Positions 17,756-28,941 of a DNA stretch of 64,000 nt are shown here, piece by piece. This DNA is from Bacillus sp. J33 (GTDB taxonomy: Bacteria; Bacillota; Bacilli; Bacillales; Cytobacillaceae): assembly GCF_000518885.1 (NCBI RefSeq), contig NZ_KI912519.1, positions 32,974 to 96,973 on the forward strand, written 5' to 3'. A program made the translations under genes and the position numbers. Positions within the stretch are counted from its first letter, which is position 1; each line of letters opens with the position of its first letter. Below the pieces are notes generated by a model. The model did not search any database. It was not told the DNA's origin and was given only the letters and a program-made list of their open reading frames with translations.

Positions 17756-18913
17756 CTATTCTTTATCCTCTATAAGCTCATCTTGAAAATCGAAGTCGGC
17801 ATCAGTGCCATAGTCTTCGTCTTCATATTCATCATTATCAAAATTCAACAGTGTTTCTTCGCGCGGAAAGATGCCTGATTCACGCGCTTCTGTTTCTGAT
17901 TTGATGTCAATTTTCCAGCCCGTAAGCTTGGCTGCCAGCCTTGCATTTTGGCCGCGCTTTCCGATTGCCAGAGAAAGCTGATAGTCCGGTACAACAACCG
18001 TGGTGGCTTTATCCTCTTCATTTACAATTACATCAAGCACTTTTGAAGGGCTCAATGCATTTGCAACGAAAACAACCGGATCCGCAGACCACTTAACAAT
18101 GTCAATTTTTTCGCCCTTTAGCTCATTTACTACTGCCTGGACACGTGTTCCTTTAGGCCCTACACATGAACCTACCGGATCTACCTCTTCATTGTCTGAA
18201 TGAACAGAGATCTTTGAACGGTCTCCAGCCTCGCGGGCAACTGATTTAATTTCGACAGTCCCATCATAGATTTCCGGAACTTCAATTTCAAATAATCTCT
18301 TTAGCAGGCCTGGATGTGTTCTGCTTACAAAGATTTGCGGTCCCTTTGTGGTCTTTTCAACTTTTGTGATAAAGACTTTGATGCGGTCATGCGGCTTGTA
18401 ATGCTCATTCGGCATTTGTTCATTTGCAGGAAGGATCGCTTCAATCTTTCCAAGGCTCACATAGATGAACTTTGGATCTGTACGCTGGACAATTCCTGTC
18501 ATGATATCTTCTTCACGGTCAATAAATTCTGAATAGATGATGCCTCTTTCCGCTTCACGGACACGCTGTGTAACGACCTGTTTAGCAGTCTGGGCAGCAA
18601 TGCGCCCAAAGTCCTTAGGTGTTACTTCCATTTCCACAACATCCTCAACCTGGTAGTTCGGGTTGATTTTTTGAGCATCCTCAACAGAGATTTCAAGGCG
18701 CGGGTCAAATACTTCATCCACTACTTCTTTGCGGGCAAATACTCTCATCGTTCCGTTGCCAAGGTTTAAATCAATTCGCACGTTTTGCGCCTGGTTAAAA
18801 TTTCGGCGGTAGGCTGACACCAATGCCGCTTCAATTGCTTCAATAATCACATCGCGAGAAATGCCTTTTTCTTTTTCAAGCAATGTCAGAGCATCCAAAA
18901 GTTCACTGCTCAT
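17756..18913 (-). CDS. nusA: Transcription termination/antitermination factor NusA
   Basis: Binds RNA polymerase and modulates pausing and intrinsic termination. The 385-aa protein has the N-terminal RNAP-binding domain (1-125), an S1 domain (about 135-200), then KH1 and KH2 (VGPKGTRVQAV and IGKRGQNARLA), with an acidic tail (DNDEYEDEDYG...). Start 18913 (MSSELLDALTLLEKEKG) follows AAGGGGGAT by about 9 nt; the open frame 96 nt upstream has no site. Confidence 0.96.
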   Translation of the reverse strand: MSSELLDALTLLEKEKGISRDVIIEAIEAALVSAYRRNFNQAQNVRIDLNLGNGTMRVFARKEVVDEVFDPRLEISVEDAQKINPNYQVEDVVEMEVTPKDFGRIAAQTAKQVVTQRVREAERGIIYSEFIDREEDIMTGIVQRTDPKFIYVSLGKIEAILPANEQMPNEHYKPHDRIKVFITKVEKTTKGPQIFVSRTHPGLLKRLFEIEVPEIYDGTVEIKSVAREAGDRSKISVHSDNEEVDPVGSCVGPKGTRVQAVVNELKGEKIDIVKWSADPVVFVANALSPSKVLDVIVNEEDKATTVVVPDYQLSLAIGKRGQNARLAAKLTGWKIDIKSETEARESGIFPREETLLNFDNDEYEDEDYGTDADFDFQDELIEDKE

Positions 18914-19027
18914 GAGATTTATATCCCCCTTTATTTCTCTTTTAAAATGATCGGGAACAGCGGAGTCCCAATATGCCGACGAGCAAAATGGCTTACAATT
19001 AATAAGCAAGCCCGCAATAGGCCGGCA

Positions 19028-19495
19028 TTAAAAAACAACGGCTAAACGGGCATTGGCTACCTTATCATAAGGAATTTCCACACTTTTCTTTCTCGTTTTG
19101 ATTGTAACTTCAACCGTAACGGTTTCGCCGTCAAATTGTGTTAAAACACCTTCGAACGTCTTTTCTCCATCAATCGGCTCATAGGTTTTTATGAAAACGT
19201 TTTTGCCGATTGCTTTCACAAAATCCTGTTCTTTTTTCAGAGGGCGTTCAGCTCCCGGCGATGAAACTTCCAAGAAATAGTTGTAAGGAATTGGATCAGC
19301 AGCATCCAGCTTTTCACTTAGCCTTTCACTGACTATTCCGCATTCCTCAATATCAACACCAGTTTCTTTATCAATAAATACGCGAAGGAACCAGTCTTTC
19401 CCTTCTTTTACATATTCAATGTCGACTAATTCTAAATTAAGCTCATCCACAATAGGGGTGACCAATTCTTCAACCGTTTCAGTCACTTTGCTCAT
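19028..19495 (-). CDS. rimP: Ribosome maturation factor RimP
   Basis: Needed for 30S maturation. The 155-aa protein has the N-terminal alpha/beta domain ([25 protein letters not shown], then [28 protein letters not shown]) and C-terminal SH3-like domain. [11 protein letters not shown] is the family motif. It is first in the rimP-nusA-rnpM-rplGA-infB cluster, with promoter and leader upstream. AAAGGAGGG precedes the ATG; a nearby ATG 4 nt further upstream is out of frame. Confidence 0.96.
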   Translation of the reverse strand: MSKVTETVEELVTPIVDELNLELVDIEYVKEGKDWFLRVFIDKETGVDIEECGIVSERLSEKLDAADPIPYNYFLEVSSPGAERPLKKEQDFVKAIGKNVFIKTYEPIDGEKTFEGVLTQFDGETVTVEVTIKTRKKSVEIPYDKVANARLAVVF

Positions 19496-19583
19496 TCATT
19501 TCCCTCCTTTTACTCGGATTGATAGCTCTTGTTTTTTCAGAAGTTTTATTTTGATATTCAGGAAAAAACCGTACACAACACGA

Positions 19584-19605
19584 AAGAGTGGGTTGCCCCA
19601 CTCTT
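19584..19605 (-). other. Leader hairpin of the rimP-nusA operon
   Basis: Minus strand AAGAGTGGG pairs perfectly with CCCACTCTT around GCAA, a GNRA-type tetraloop. It sits about 30 nt after the candidate promoter start and about 90 nt before rimP. Only three T follow, so it is a poor terminator; a stable 5' leader structure is more likely, though it may also help end polC read-through. Confidence 0.65.
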
Positions 19606-19641
19606 CCTTTTGCGAGAGTTATTCTTAGTATTTCCAATAAA

Positions 19642-19670
19642 ACTATACCATAACCAATTTTTTTATGCAA
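19642..19670 (-). promoter_or_regulatory. Candidate sigma-A promoter of the rimP-nusA-infB operon
   Basis: TTGCAT (19665-19670), 17-bp spacer, TATAGT (19642-19647) with TGG before it, giving an extended -10. It lies between the polC stop and rimP and predicts a leader of about 140 nt that contains the hairpin at 19584-19605. Confidence 0.6.
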
Positions 19671-19731
19671 ATGGAATGACTGTCAGCACAAGGGTTTAAG
19701 CAAGGAAAATCCCATTTTTTAGCTTTTGCTC

Positions 19732-22700
19732 CTAGAAAAGAGAAAGCTGATTTTGCTCAGGAAGGGATTCCAGGCAGCCGTGATTATCCAGATACTCAAT
19801 AATCGTCTTGGACACTTTTCCACGCTGCTGGAGGTCTTCCTTGGATAGGAATTCCCCTTCCTCTCTAGCTTTCACAATATTGAAGGCTGCATTCGTTCCG
19901 AGTCCAGGAATCGAATTGAAAGGAGGGATTAAAGAATTTCCGTCAATAATAAACTCGTTGGCGCTTGAGCGGTACAAGTCTACTTTCTGGAAGTTAAAGC
20001 CCCTTTCATTCATTTCCAAGGCAAGCTCCATAACTGTTAACAGGTTCTTTTCTTTTGTTGAAGCTTCCAGTCCCTTTGCGTTGATTTCTTCAATACGAGC
20101 CCTGATTGCTTGGGACCCCTTTACCATGGCATCAACATCAAAATCCTCCGCGCGGACTGTGAAATACGCTGCATAGTACAGAAGCGGATGGTGAACTTTG
20201 AAATACGCTATTCGGACTGCCATTAGTACATAGGCGGCAGCATGGGCTTTAGGGAACATGTATTTTATCTTTTTGCAGGAGTCAATGTACCATTCCGGCA
20301 CTTCATTTTTTCTCATTTCCTCTTCCATTTCATCGCTAAGGCCCTTACCTTTACGGACTGATTCCATAATTTTAAAAGCAAATGCAGGTTCAAGTCCCTG
20401 ATAGATCAAATAAACCATTATATCGTCACGGCAGCCGATTACTTCACTCAGGTTGCAAATGTTGCTATGAATTAATTCCTGGGCATTTCCGAGCCAAACA
20501 TCCGTACCATGTGAAAGTCCAGAGATTTGAACGAGTTCAGAAAACGTAGTTGGCTTTGTATCCTCAAGCATTTGGCGGACAAATCGGGTACCAAACTCAG
20601 GGATTCCAAGCGTTCCTGTTTTACACATGATCTGCTCGTCCGTAACCCCAAGAGATTCTGGACCGCTAAAAATCTTCATTACTTCAGGGTCATCTGTCGG
20701 TATTGTTTTAGGATCAATGCCGCTAAGGTCCTGAAGCATCCTGATAACCGTCGGATCATCGTGCCCGAGTATATCAAGCTTTAATAGATTATCGTGTATG
20801 GAATGGAAGTCAAAGTGAGTGGTCTTCCATTCGGATGATCGGTCGTCAGCCGGGAACTGGATCGGCGAGAAGTCGTATATATCCATGTAATCAGGGACAA
20901 CGATAATACCGCCCGGATGCTGCCCGGTTGTCCGTTTTACCCCTGTACAGCCTGAAGCCAGCCTATCAATTTCTGCCCCACGGATTTGGAGGTTGTTGTC
21001 CTGCTGATAAGCTTTTACATACCCGTAAGCAGTCTTATCCGCAACTGTGCCAATGGTTCCTGCGCGATATACATAATCTTCCCCAAACAGCACCTTTGTG
21101 TAGTTATGCGCTCTTGGCTGATATTCTCCGGAAAAGTTCAAGTCGATATCAGGAACCTTATCACCTTTAAAGCCAAGGAAGGTTTCGAATGGGATATCAT
21201 GTCCATCTTTTTTATATTTAGCTCCGCAGTTCGGGCAATCCTTATCAGGCAGGTCAAAACCGGAGCCAACTGAACCGTCATTGAAAAACTCGGACGTTTT
21301 GCATTCCGGGCAGACGTAATGAGGCGGCAGAGGATTTACCTCCGTAATTTCCGTCATCGTCGCAACAAACGAGGATCCTACTGATCCACGTGATCCAACC
21401 AGATATCCATCGTCGAGCGATTTTTTTACAAGCTTATGGGAAATCAGATAGATTACGGCGAAACCGTGCCCGATGATACTCTTAAGCTCTTTTTCAAGGC
21501 GTGCTTCAACGATTTCAGGAAGCGGATCACCATATATTTTTCTGGCCATGCCGTAACTCATGCTGCGCATTTCTTCATCTGCACCTTCAATTTTCGGCGT
21601 ATACAAATCATCTTTGATTGGCTTAATTTCCTCTATCATATCCGCTATTTTGTTTGAGTTCTCTACAACGATCTCCTTCGCTTTCTCTTTTCCAAGGAAT
21701 GAGAACGCATCTAGCATTTCATCCGTTGTCCTGAAATGTACATCAGGCAGCTGATGGCGATTCAGCGGGTTTGCTCCTCCCTGGGAGTTAACAAGGATTT
21801 TCCGATAGATTTTATCATTCGGATTCAAATAATGAACATTGCCAGTTGCTACAACCGGAATGCCAAGCTTGTCTCCCAGCTTTACAATGTTGCCGATAAT
21901 TTCTTCCAGTGCTTTATCGTCTCTTACCAGTTCAAGCTCTAAAAGATGCGCATAAACCGCTTTTGGGTGAACTTCCAAATAATCATAGAATTGCGCCGTA
22001 TCTTCCACTTCATCCGGGGATTTCTGCATCATTCCTTCGAACACTTCGCCTTTATCACAGCCAGAGCCAATCAGAATTCCTTCCCGGTGCTTTTGCAGCA
22101 CAGACCGAGGAATACGCGGCACTCTGTAGAAGTATTCAAGATGCGATATAGATACAAGCTTGAAAAGATTTTTCAAGCCGGCTTCTGTCTGCGCAAGCAA
22201 TGTACAATGGAATGGCCTCGCACGCTGATAGGCATTGCCCTGGCCCATATTGTCATTAAATTGATCGTGATATTCAATCCCTTTTTCATCCGCATGCTTT
22301 AGCATTTTAAGAAGCAAATAGCCCGTCGCTTCGGCATCATAAATAGCACGGTGGTGCTGGGTAAGTTCAACATCGAACTTTTTTGCCAATGTGTTCAGGC
22401 GGTGGTTCTTCATATCAGGATAAAGAAAGCGGGCAAGCTCGAGCGTATCTATAACAGGATTCGTCGCTTTGCCTATACCAATCTTTTTATAGCCAACATT
22501 AAGGAAACCCATATCAAATGATGCATTATGCGCTACTAAAACTGCATCTCCAGTCCACTCATGGAATTTATGAAGCACTTCTTCCACTTCAGGTGCATTT
22601 TCCACCAGGTCATCTGTGATACCAGTTAAATTAATCGTTGTTGCAGAAAGTGGATGATGAGGATTTGCAAAGGACTCAAAGCGGTCAATGATTTCACCAT

Positions 22701-24042
22701 CGCGGATCTTCACCGCCGCAAGCTCTATAATTGTGTCATAAACAGCAGATAACCCTGTTGTTTCAACGTCAAATACAACATAGGTATCTTCAGTTAATTT
22801 GCGGTGTGCGTCATTATAGGCAATTGGCACACCATCATCAACAAGGTTTGCTTCAATGCCATACAGGATTTTTATATCATTTTTCTTACCTGCACCATAC
22901 GCTTCTGGGAACGATTGGGCAACAGCATGGTCTGTAATCGCTATAGCCTTATGTCCCCATTTCTTCGCCTGGGCAACAAGGGTACTGACAGATGATACTG
23001 CATCCATTTGGCTCATAGGAGTATGCAGGTGCAGCTCAACCCTTTTTTCATCGGCAGGAGCAGTATCCTGCCTTTGTATAGGCTTTATTTCATTAATATC
23101 GTTTCCGATCATAACCAAATCGCGGACAAAGGTGTCATTCTGTATGCTTCCTCGTACCTTTAGCCACATTCCTTTTTGGACATGCTGGAATAGCGCTGCA
23201 TCTTCTTTGTCACGGGAGAACATTTTTACAAGTATGGAGCTTGTATAATCGGTAATTTTAAAAGTTAATAATGTTCTGCCGGAGCGGAGTTCTCTTGTTT
23301 CAGCAGCAAAGACATACCCCTCTATAGCTACTCGGCGCTCTTCATCAACTATATCAATCAATTTGCGGTAATCCGCGTCATCTTTAATCGTCAGGCCGAT
23401 AGTTAGAGGGCCTTGCGGTGCTGAGGTATCGGCTGACTCTGCTTCGGCCTCTTTCTTCTGCATTTCAATTGCTGCCTGGAGACCGCGCTCCTGATCTTCT
23501 TTACGTTTGGCCTCCATGAATTTTTGATATTCTTCATTTGACCCTTCTTCAGAAACTTCTGTATCGATTGTTAATGAAGGGAAACCGAAAATCTGAAAAA
23601 CATCCGAAATAGTTCCCGCATATTTTTTCTTAATTGAAAGACCTTCCAATTCGTTACGGACCTTGATGATGATTTTGTTGCCTTGTACAGAGGGAACTTG
23701 TTCATTCAAGAGCTTTATTAGCGGCGGCGCCATGCCATCCATCTCCTGAATACAGTTATGCCAGTATTCTAGAACAAGCTGCTCAGTAAAATCCTGATCT
23801 TTTACAGAAATGCTATATGAGATTTCTGCAATATGGGAAAATGTCTTTTCCAGCTGATCCGTGAAGCGGCTATATACATTACAAGGCAGAATCCGCGGAA
23901 AGACAAAATAAAAATGCCACTTCCTGGACTGCCTTTCCACTACAACCCTTTCAATCTGGGCATCATGAAAGTGCTGCACAAAGGCATCTTCTGTTAGCTG
24001 CATCTGCTGGAGCAAGAGCTGAAATCTAGACGGTTCGCTCAT
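19732..24042 (-). CDS. polC: DNA polymerase III alpha subunit, PolC type
   Basis: Main replicative polymerase with built-in 3'-5' exonuclease. The 1436-aa protein (B. subtilis about 1437) has an N-terminal domain, an OB domain (about 240-330), a split PHP domain ([15 protein letters not shown]), the exonuclease ([24 protein letters not shown]), a four-cysteine zinc module (CPEC...CPNC), the palm with [13 protein letters not shown], and a C-terminal clamp-binding tail QLSLF. Start 24042 ([15 protein letters not shown]) follows GGGAG; the ATG 15 nt upstream has none. Confidence 0.97.
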   Translation of the reverse strand: MSEPSRFQLLLQQMQLTEDAFVQHFHDAQIERVVVERQSRKWHFYFVFPRILPCNVYSRFTDQLEKTFSHIAEISYSISVKDQDFTEQLVLEYWHNCIQEMDGMAPPLIKLLNEQVPSVQGNKIIIKVRNELEGLSIKKKYAGTISDVFQIFGFPSLTIDTEVSEEGSNEEYQKFMEAKRKEDQERGLQAAIEMQKKEAEAESADTSAPQGPLTIGLTIKDDADYRKLIDIVDEERRVAIEGYVFAAETRELRSGRTLLTFKITDYTSSILVKMFSRDKEDAALFQHVQKGMWLKVRGSIQNDTFVRDLVMIGNDINEIKPIQRQDTAPADEKRVELHLHTPMSQMDAVSSVSTLVAQAKKWGHKAIAITDHAVAQSFPEAYGAGKKNDIKILYGIEANLVDDGVPIAYNDAHRKLTEDTYVVFDVETTGLSAVYDTIIELAAVKIRDGEIIDRFESFANPHHPLSATTINLTGITDDLVENAPEVEEVLHKFHEWTGDAVLVAHNASFDMGFLNVGYKKIGIGKATNPVIDTLELARFLYPDMKNHRLNTLAKKFDVELTQHHRAIYDAEATGYLLLKMLKHADEKGIEYHDQFNDNMGQGNAYQRARPFHCTLLAQTEAGLKNLFKLVSISHLEYFYRVPRIPRSVLQKHREGILIGSGCDKGEVFEGMMQKSPDEVEDTAQFYDYLEVHPKAVYAHLLELELVRDDKALEEIIGNIVKLGDKLGIPVVATGNVHYLNPNDKIYRKILVNSQGGANPLNRHQLPDVHFRTTDEMLDAFSFLGKEKAKEIVVENSNKIADMIEEIKPIKDDLYTPKIEGADEEMRSMSYGMARKIYGDPLPEIVEARLEKELKSIIGHGFAVIYLISHKLVKKSLDDGYLVGSRGSVGSSFVATMTEITEVNPLPPHYVCPECKTSEFFNDGSVGSGFDLPDKDCPNCGAKYKKDGHDIPFETFLGFKGDKVPDIDLNFSGEYQPRAHNYTKVLFGEDYVYRAGTIGTVADKTAYGYVKAYQQDNNLQIRGAEIDRLASGCTGVKRTTGQHPGGIIVVPDYMDIYDFSPIQFPADDRSSEWKTTHFDFHSIHDNLLKLDILGHDDPTVIRMLQDLSGIDPKTIPTDDPEVMKIFSGPESLGVTDEQIMCKTGTLGIPEFGTRFVRQMLEDTKPTTFSELVQISGLSHGTDVWLGNAQELIHSNICNLSEVIGCRDDIMVYLIYQGLEPAFAFKIMESVRKGKGLSDEMEEEMRKNEVPEWYIDSCKKIKYMFPKAHAAAYVLMAVRIAYFKVHHPLLYYAAYFTVRAEDFDVDAMVKGSQAIRARIEEINAKGLEASTKEKNLLTVMELALEMNERGFNFQKVDLYRSSANEFIIDGNSLIPPFNSIPGLGTNAAFNIVKAREEGEFLSKEDLQQRGKVSKTIIEYLDNHGCLESLPEQNQLSLF

Positions 24043-24178
24043 CTTTCTCTCTCCCATCCAATAATCTAGTTCTCTATAATAAATTGTTATATTAGTTATG
24101 TGGTCATATTCCTTATGAGAGACGAACTTAATTATAACATATACTCTCGGCTAAAAAACTTCATTTATTTTCTAGTGA

Positions 24179-24210
24179 TTAAAAAACGGATTCCCCTTTG
24201 GAATCCGTTT
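24179..24210 (-). terminator. Rho-independent terminator of proS
   Basis: Minus strand AAACGGATTCC pairs with GGAATCCGTTT around a 5-nt loop, then TTTTTAATC. It lies about 45 bp after the proS stop and separates proS from polC. Confidence 0.93.
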
Positions 24211-24256
24211 CTTGGAATAATTTTCCCGGTTGTTAAAATCACTTTAGCAATCCAGT

Positions 24257-25960
24257 TTATAATGATGACATCATTTCAGTAATTTTTTCTGTCAGCTGAT
24301 CTTTATGGATTTCATACATTTCGCCAGATTTTCTAATCTTTACTTCCACAATGCCTTCTGAAGCTTTTTTGCCCACTGTAATTCGGATCGGCAAACCGAT
24401 TAGGTCTGAATCTGCAAATTTGACACCCGGACGTTCCTGGCGATCATCCATTAGTACATCATAACGATTTTGCTTCAAAGTTGAATATAACTCTTCTGCA
24501 AGAGCTGCCTGAGTTTCATCCTTCATATTGATAGGAATCAAATGAAGGTCAAATGGAGCAAGCGCACTCGGCCACACGAACCCATTCTCATCATTGAATT
24601 GCTCTGCGACAGCAGCCATTGTCCGCGAAACTCCGATGCCATAACAGCCCATAATCATCGGCTGCGTTCTGCCGTTTTCGTCTAAATAAGTCGCTTCCAT
24701 TGCTTCACTGTAACGTGTACCAAGCTTAAAGATATGGCCCACTTCAATACCTTTGGCAAATTGAATTGTTCCTTGTCCATCTGGAGAAGGGTCCCCCTCT
24801 TGAATAAAACGAAGATCCGCAAATTGTGTTACATCGAAATCACGTTCAGGATTCACATTTATATAATGAATACCCTCTTCATTGGCACCGCATACACCGT
24901 TAACGATTGCTTCTACTGCACGGTCTGCAATTACATCAATATCTTTCACACCAATCGGCCCTAATGAACCGACAGCACAACCAAGGACTTGCTTTGTCTC
25001 TTCAGGTCCTGCAAGATCTACTGTAGCAGCGTCGAGCAGATTCTTTAGCTTGATGTCATTTACTTCATGATCTCCACGCACAAGTACAAGAACATATTTG
25101 TCATCCACTTTAAATAGAAGCGTCTTAATGCATTGCTCTTGTGGCACATTTAAATATGCAGAAACTTCTTCAATTGTTTTTTGGTTTTCTGTTGCAACCT
25201 TTTCAAGCTGTTTAGCTTCCTCGCCACTTTTCTTATATTCTGCTGTAACTGGAGCCATCTCTATATTCGCTGCATAATCCGATGCATCAGAATAGGCGAT
25301 GGTATCTTCCCCAACGTCTGAAAGAACCATAAATTCATGAGTGTCTTTTCCGCCCATCGCACCTGAATCAGCAATAACCGCTCTGAAATTAAGCCCGCAG
25401 CGTCTAAACACATTAGAGTACGCTGTATATAGCTTGTCGTACATTTCATCAAGACTTTCTGCCGAAGAGTGGAAAGAATATGCATCCTTCATAATAAATT
25501 CACGTCCTCGTAGAAGTCCGAAGCGAGGCCGCTTTTCGTCACGGAATTTCGTTTGAATTTGATAAAGGGCCAAAGGCAATTTCTTATATGATTTTACAAC
25601 ATCGCGAACAAGGCTGGTAATTACTTCTTCATGAGTAGCACCAAGGGCGAATTCCCTCTCATGCCGATCCTTCATTCTCATCAGTTCAGGTCCATATGTA
25701 TACCAGCGTCCAGATTCCTGCCACAATTCAGCTTGCTGCAGGGCTGGCATTAAAAGCTCAGATGCTCCCGCATTGTCCATTTCTTCCCTGATAATGGCTT
25801 CAACCTTTTGAAGGACTTTTTTGGCTAAAGGCATATAGCTGTATATTCCGCTTGCGTTTTGGCGGATAAAGCCTGCTCTTAGCAGCAGTTGGTGGCTTCG
25901 TATCTCTGCATCTGCCGGTACTTCTTTTAATGTAGGAATTAGCGTCATGCTCTGTTTCAT
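24257..25960 (-). CDS. proS: Prolyl-tRNA synthetase
   Basis: Charges tRNA-Pro. The 567-aa protein is the bacterial class II form: motif 1 region ([26 protein letters not shown]), motif 2 ([25 protein letters not shown]), the YbaK-like editing insertion (about 225-400), motif 3 ([14 protein letters not shown]) and an anticodon-binding domain. AGAGGTG precedes the ATG. No T-box is seen: the leader holds only the strong hairpin that ends the upstream transcript. Confidence 0.96.
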   Translation of the reverse strand: MKQSMTLIPTLKEVPADAEIRSHQLLLRAGFIRQNASGIYSYMPLAKKVLQKVEAIIREEMDNAGASELLMPALQQAELWQESGRWYTYGPELMRMKDRHEREFALGATHEEVITSLVRDVVKSYKKLPLALYQIQTKFRDEKRPRFGLLRGREFIMKDAYSFHSSAESLDEMYDKLYTAYSNVFRRCGLNFRAVIADSGAMGGKDTHEFMVLSDVGEDTIAYSDASDYAANIEMAPVTAEYKKSGEEAKQLEKVATENQKTIEEVSAYLNVPQEQCIKTLLFKVDDKYVLVLVRGDHEVNDIKLKNLLDAATVDLAGPEETKQVLGCAVGSLGPIGVKDIDVIADRAVEAIVNGVCGANEEGIHYINVNPERDFDVTQFADLRFIQEGDPSPDGQGTIQFAKGIEVGHIFKLGTRYSEAMEATYLDENGRTQPMIMGCYGIGVSRTMAAVAEQFNDENGFVWPSALAPFDLHLIPINMKDETQAALAEELYSTLKQNRYDVLMDDRQERPGVKFADSDLIGLPIRITVGKKASEGIVEVKIRKSGEMYEIHKDQLTEKITEMMSSL

Positions 25961-26014
25961 TTAATAGCACCTCTATTTTTAAGATCAAATATATTATCTA
26001 TCAGCTGCTTGAAT

Positions 26015-26082
26015 AAAAGAAGGGCCAAACAGTCCATCAGGAAAGCAATTTTTCCGCTTTCCAGATGGCCGGCCCTTCTTTT
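26015..26082 (-). terminator. Large terminator between rasP and proS
   Basis: AAAAGAAGGGCC pairs perfectly with GGCCCTTCTTTT (12 bp, 26015-26026 and 26071-26082). The 44-nt interior folds further through CCATC/GATGG and GGAAAGC/GCTTTCC. T-rich ends on both strands make it work in either direction; on the minus strand it ends the rasP transcript 20 bp after its stop. Confidence 0.9.
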
Positions 26083-26101
26083 CGTGCAGCAATTACAGGT
26101 T

Positions 26102-27364
26102 TTACAGGAAAAACCTTTGGATATCGTTCCAAGTAACTACAAGCATTAGAAGCATCAAAAGGGCAAAACCAATAAAATGGACCATTCCTTCTTTATGACG
26201 GTCAATCGGCTTTCCTCTAACAGCTTCAACAGCAAAAAACATTAATCTTCCTCCATCAAGAGCCGGGATTGGCAGCAAGTTCATAATACCAAGGTTTATG
26301 CTCAATATTCCAGCCCATTTCATCAGATAATAGATTCCTGATTTTGCTACAGTGTCTGTAGAGACATAAATGCCTACAGGGCCGGATAAGGCATCAATTG
26401 AGAACTGCCCTGTTACCAGCTTGCCTAGCATAACGAAGATTTCTTTCGTCCAAAAATACGTTTCTTTGGCTCCATAAGCAATGGCTTTTAACGGTGATTT
26501 CTCCATTGGGCTGTATACACCGATAATCCCAATTTTTTCACCTTCTACATCCTGAACTTTTGGTGTTACCGGAATGGTAAGCTCCTGGCCATTTCTGTCC
26601 ACCAAAAATTCAAGCTCTTCATTTGGATTTTGGCGGATGATTTCAACCACATCAGACCAGCTCGAAATCTCGGCTCCATCCACACTATTGACAATGTCGC
26701 CTTCCTTTAGGCCAGCCTCATATGCCGCCCCATCCGGGGTCAATTTTCCAAGTGCAGGCTCATTAGTTGGAATGCCTTGCAGTAATGCAATCAATACAAA
26801 AACAATAAAAGCAAGAACGAAGTTCATCATAGGGCCAGCAAAAATTGCCATTGTTCTTTGTCCCAATGTCTTTGAAGCAAATTGGCGGTTATATGGAGCA
26901 ATAAGTGTTTCTGTCCCATCTTCAATCAGGACAGCAGATGGGCTGATTTTAAACACCTTTAGCGATTCTTCTTCTTCACCTTCCATATACCCTTTAATAA
27001 CAAGGTCGTGTTCAATATCAGCGTGTTCAACCTCTATGATTCTTGCTTCCGGATACTTATCTTTATTATTTAAAATGATTTTGCTTACTTCTTCATTTCC
27101 ATTCAGGATCAAGCCAATGCGGTATCCTGGCTTGATTTCAATCATCTCCGGGTCTTCACCGGCCATACGCACAAATCCGCCAATCGGCAGTAGGCGAATT
27201 GTATAGACAGTTTCATCTTTTTTGAAAGAAAATACTTTAGGCCCAAAACCAATGGCAAACTCCCGGCATAGGATTCCTGCTCTTTTAGCAAATATCAAAT
27301 GTCCTAATTCATGGAAAAATACCAATGCCCCAAATATAATGATAAAGGCTATTACTGTACTCAA
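26102..27364 (-). CDS. rasP: Site-2 intramembrane metalloprotease RasP
   Basis: Cuts membrane-anchored anti-sigma factors (RsiW) and other membrane remnants after a site-1 protease. The 420-aa protein has the zinc motif HELGH at residues 18-22, a PDZ domain (about 185-270) and the C-terminal NLLPIPALDGGRL motif, with about four membrane segments. Start is TTG at 27364, 7 nt after AAGGTGG. It lies in the uppS-cdsA-dxr-rasP group, ending at a large terminator. Confidence 0.96.
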   Translation of the reverse strand: MSTVIAFIIIFGALVFFHELGHLIFAKRAGILCREFAIGFGPKVFSFKKDETVYTIRLLPIGGFVRMAGEDPEMIEIKPGYRIGLILNGNEEVSKIILNNKDKYPEARIIEVEHADIEHDLVIKGYMEGEEEESLKVFKISPSAVLIEDGTETLIAPYNRQFASKTLGQRTMAIFAGPMMNFVLAFIVFVLIALLQGIPTNEPALGKLTPDGAAYEAGLKEGDIVNSVDGAEISSWSDVVEIIRQNPNEELEFLVDRNGQELTIPVTPKVQDVEGEKIGIIGVYSPMEKSPLKAIAYGAKETYFWTKEIFVMLGKLVTGQFSIDALSGPVGIYVSTDTVAKSGIYYLMKWAGILSINLGIMNLLPIPALDGGRLMFFAVEAVRGKPIDRHKEGMVHFIGFALLMLLMLVVTWNDIQRFFL

Positions 27365-27489
27365 GTTTTAACCACCTTTTTTTAGAGGTTGTTCAAATGA
27401 TGCTGAAAAAAGTATATAGCAGTCAGTTGCCAGCTATCCCATTCGGCCCTAATCTTTTGGGGCCGCCTTTTCAGCGATTGAACCCAAGC

Positions 27490-28632
27490 TTATAGAAGCG
27501 AGTTAACAAATTTTCTCGTTTCCAAATCAGTCTCTTGAATCTGGTCAAGACCTGGATTTGAAATCTTGTCATGGCTGCTCAATGCTTTTTCGATGAAGTC
27601 TTCTATTTGCAGGAATGTAATCTTTCCATCTAAAAAGGCAGCAACGGCAGCTTCATTGGCTGCATTAAGTACGGCTGGCATTGTGCCCCCAGCCTTGCCT
27701 GCTTCATAGGCGAACTTTAAGCAGCGGAAGCGATCGAAATCCATTTCTGTAAAGTGGAGTTTTCCAACTTCAGCAAGATTCAGCCGGTTTGCTGACGATA
27801 ACGGCAGCCTGTCAGGATATGTTAAGGCATATTGTATAGGTACTCTCATATCCGGGGTGCCGAGCTGTGCAATTACGCTGCTGTCATGGAATTCTACCAT
27901 GGAATGAATAATGCTTTCTTTATGAAGCAAAACATCAATTTTGCTGTAGTCCATGGCGAAAAGCCAATGGGCTTCAATTACTTCAAGCCCCTTATTCATC
28001 ATTGTGGCTGAATCAATAGTGATTTTTGCTCCCATTGACCAATTCGGATGGTTAAGCGCCTCTTCAACTGTAACATTCTCCAATTCCTTGCGGGAACGGT
28101 CTCTGAAGCTTCCGCCAGAAGCAGTCAAGATGAGCCTTTCAATATTCTTCTCTTTTTCTCCTTGCAAGGATTGGAATATAGCAGAGTGTTCACTGTCCAC
28201 CGGAAGCAGCTGTACACCATTCCTCTGAGCGGCTTCCATTACAAGGTGGCCGGCTGTAACAAGTGTTTCTTTATTTGCTATTGCAATTGTTTTCTTTTCT
28301 TCAATTGCCTGCAAGGTCGGATCAAGGCCTACACTTCCCAATACCGCGTTTACCAGAATATCTGATTTTGGATAGACTGCCACCCCTATCAGGCCATCAT
28401 GTCCATATGTAAATGTTATGCCGGGAAACTCAGCTTTAAGAGTATCTGCATATTTTTTTTCTGATAGTGAAACAAACTCCGGCTGAAAATCACGGATAAT
28501 TTTTCTGGCCAGATCTATGTTTCTGCCGGCAGACATCGCTGCAAGCTTAAAATCCTCAGGGTGTTCCCTGATAATATCCAGGGTCTGGGTCCCAATTGAA
28601 CCTGTTGCACCCATTAAACTAATATATTTCAT
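27490..28632 (-). CDS. dxr: 1-deoxy-D-xylulose 5-phosphate reductoisomerase
   Basis: Second step of the MEP isoprenoid pathway, making precursors for undecaprenyl phosphate and quinones. The 380-aa protein has the NADPH-binding [13 protein letters not shown] at the start, [10 protein letters not shown], the metal-site region [12 protein letters not shown] and the flexible-loop [19 protein letters not shown] precedes the ATG, and a full repeat (family A) ends only a few bases upstream of this site. With uppS and cdsA nearby it forms a lipid-precursor group. Confidence 0.96.
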   Translation of the reverse strand: MKYISLMGATGSIGTQTLDIIREHPEDFKLAAMSAGRNIDLARKIIRDFQPEFVSLSEKKYADTLKAEFPGITFTYGHDGLIGVAVYPKSDILVNAVLGSVGLDPTLQAIEEKKTIAIANKETLVTAGHLVMEAAQRNGVQLLPVDSEHSAIFQSLQGEKEKNIERLILTASGGSFRDRSRKELENVTVEEALNHPNWSMGAKITIDSATMMNKGLEVIEAHWLFAMDYSKIDVLLHKESIIHSMVEFHDSSVIAQLGTPDMRVPIQYALTYPDRLPLSSANRLNLAEVGKLHFTEMDFDRFRCLKFAYEAGKAGGTMPAVLNAANEAAVAAFLDGKITFLQIEDFIEKALSSHDKISNPGLDQIQETDLETRKFVNSLL

Positions 28633-28941
28633 CGTCTCCTCCTATAAGAAAAGCGCAAGGCGCCCGCCTAAGAACGCAGACTAAATTCGCCACATCCTCC
28701 CAAAAGCTGCCGCTTTTGGGAGTGCGATGAATATGCTGACGAAGCTTTCCTTGTCCTGCGGGCCTCAAGCATAAGACAAGCCGGCTGAAAGGCTGTTCTT
28801 TAACCTTTTAGCCGGATGTCTTAGACCCAAGAGCCGATGGCGCCTGGAGCCAGACAGTAACCAAATTTAAAAATGTAAATTCTAACCTTCATCTTTCTAT
28901 TAATGAGAAAAAACCAATCGAAAGGTCATGTTGCCCATAAT
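28633..28941. other. cdsA-dxr intergenic region
   Basis: 309 bp without a gene. Most of it (28647-28857) is the full family A repeat; 28858-28941 holds nothing recognisable beyond A/T-rich sequence after the cdsA stop. No clear terminator is seen, so dxr may be co-transcribed with cdsA through the repeat. Confidence 0.7.
28647..28857 (-). repeat. Full copy of repeat family A (211 bp)
   Basis: Read on the minus strand it starts CTGTCTGGCTCCAGGCGCC and ends GGCGCCTTGCGCTTTTCT. Inside are long stems, including CTCCCAAAAGC/GCTTTTGGGAG and a GCCGGCT/AGCCGG pair, with direct and inverted ACAAG/CTTGT blocks. I recall this end structure (TGTCTAGCTCCAGCGCC...GGCGCTTGCGCTTTTCT) from intergenic repeats of many Bacillus genomes. 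Its GCGCTTTTCT end abuts the dxr ribosome-binding site. Confidence 0.75.

Noticed and set aside
25961-26101. T-box riboswitch upstream of proS
   Set aside because: The region folds as a plain large terminator of rasP; no specifier loop or T-box sequence is visible.
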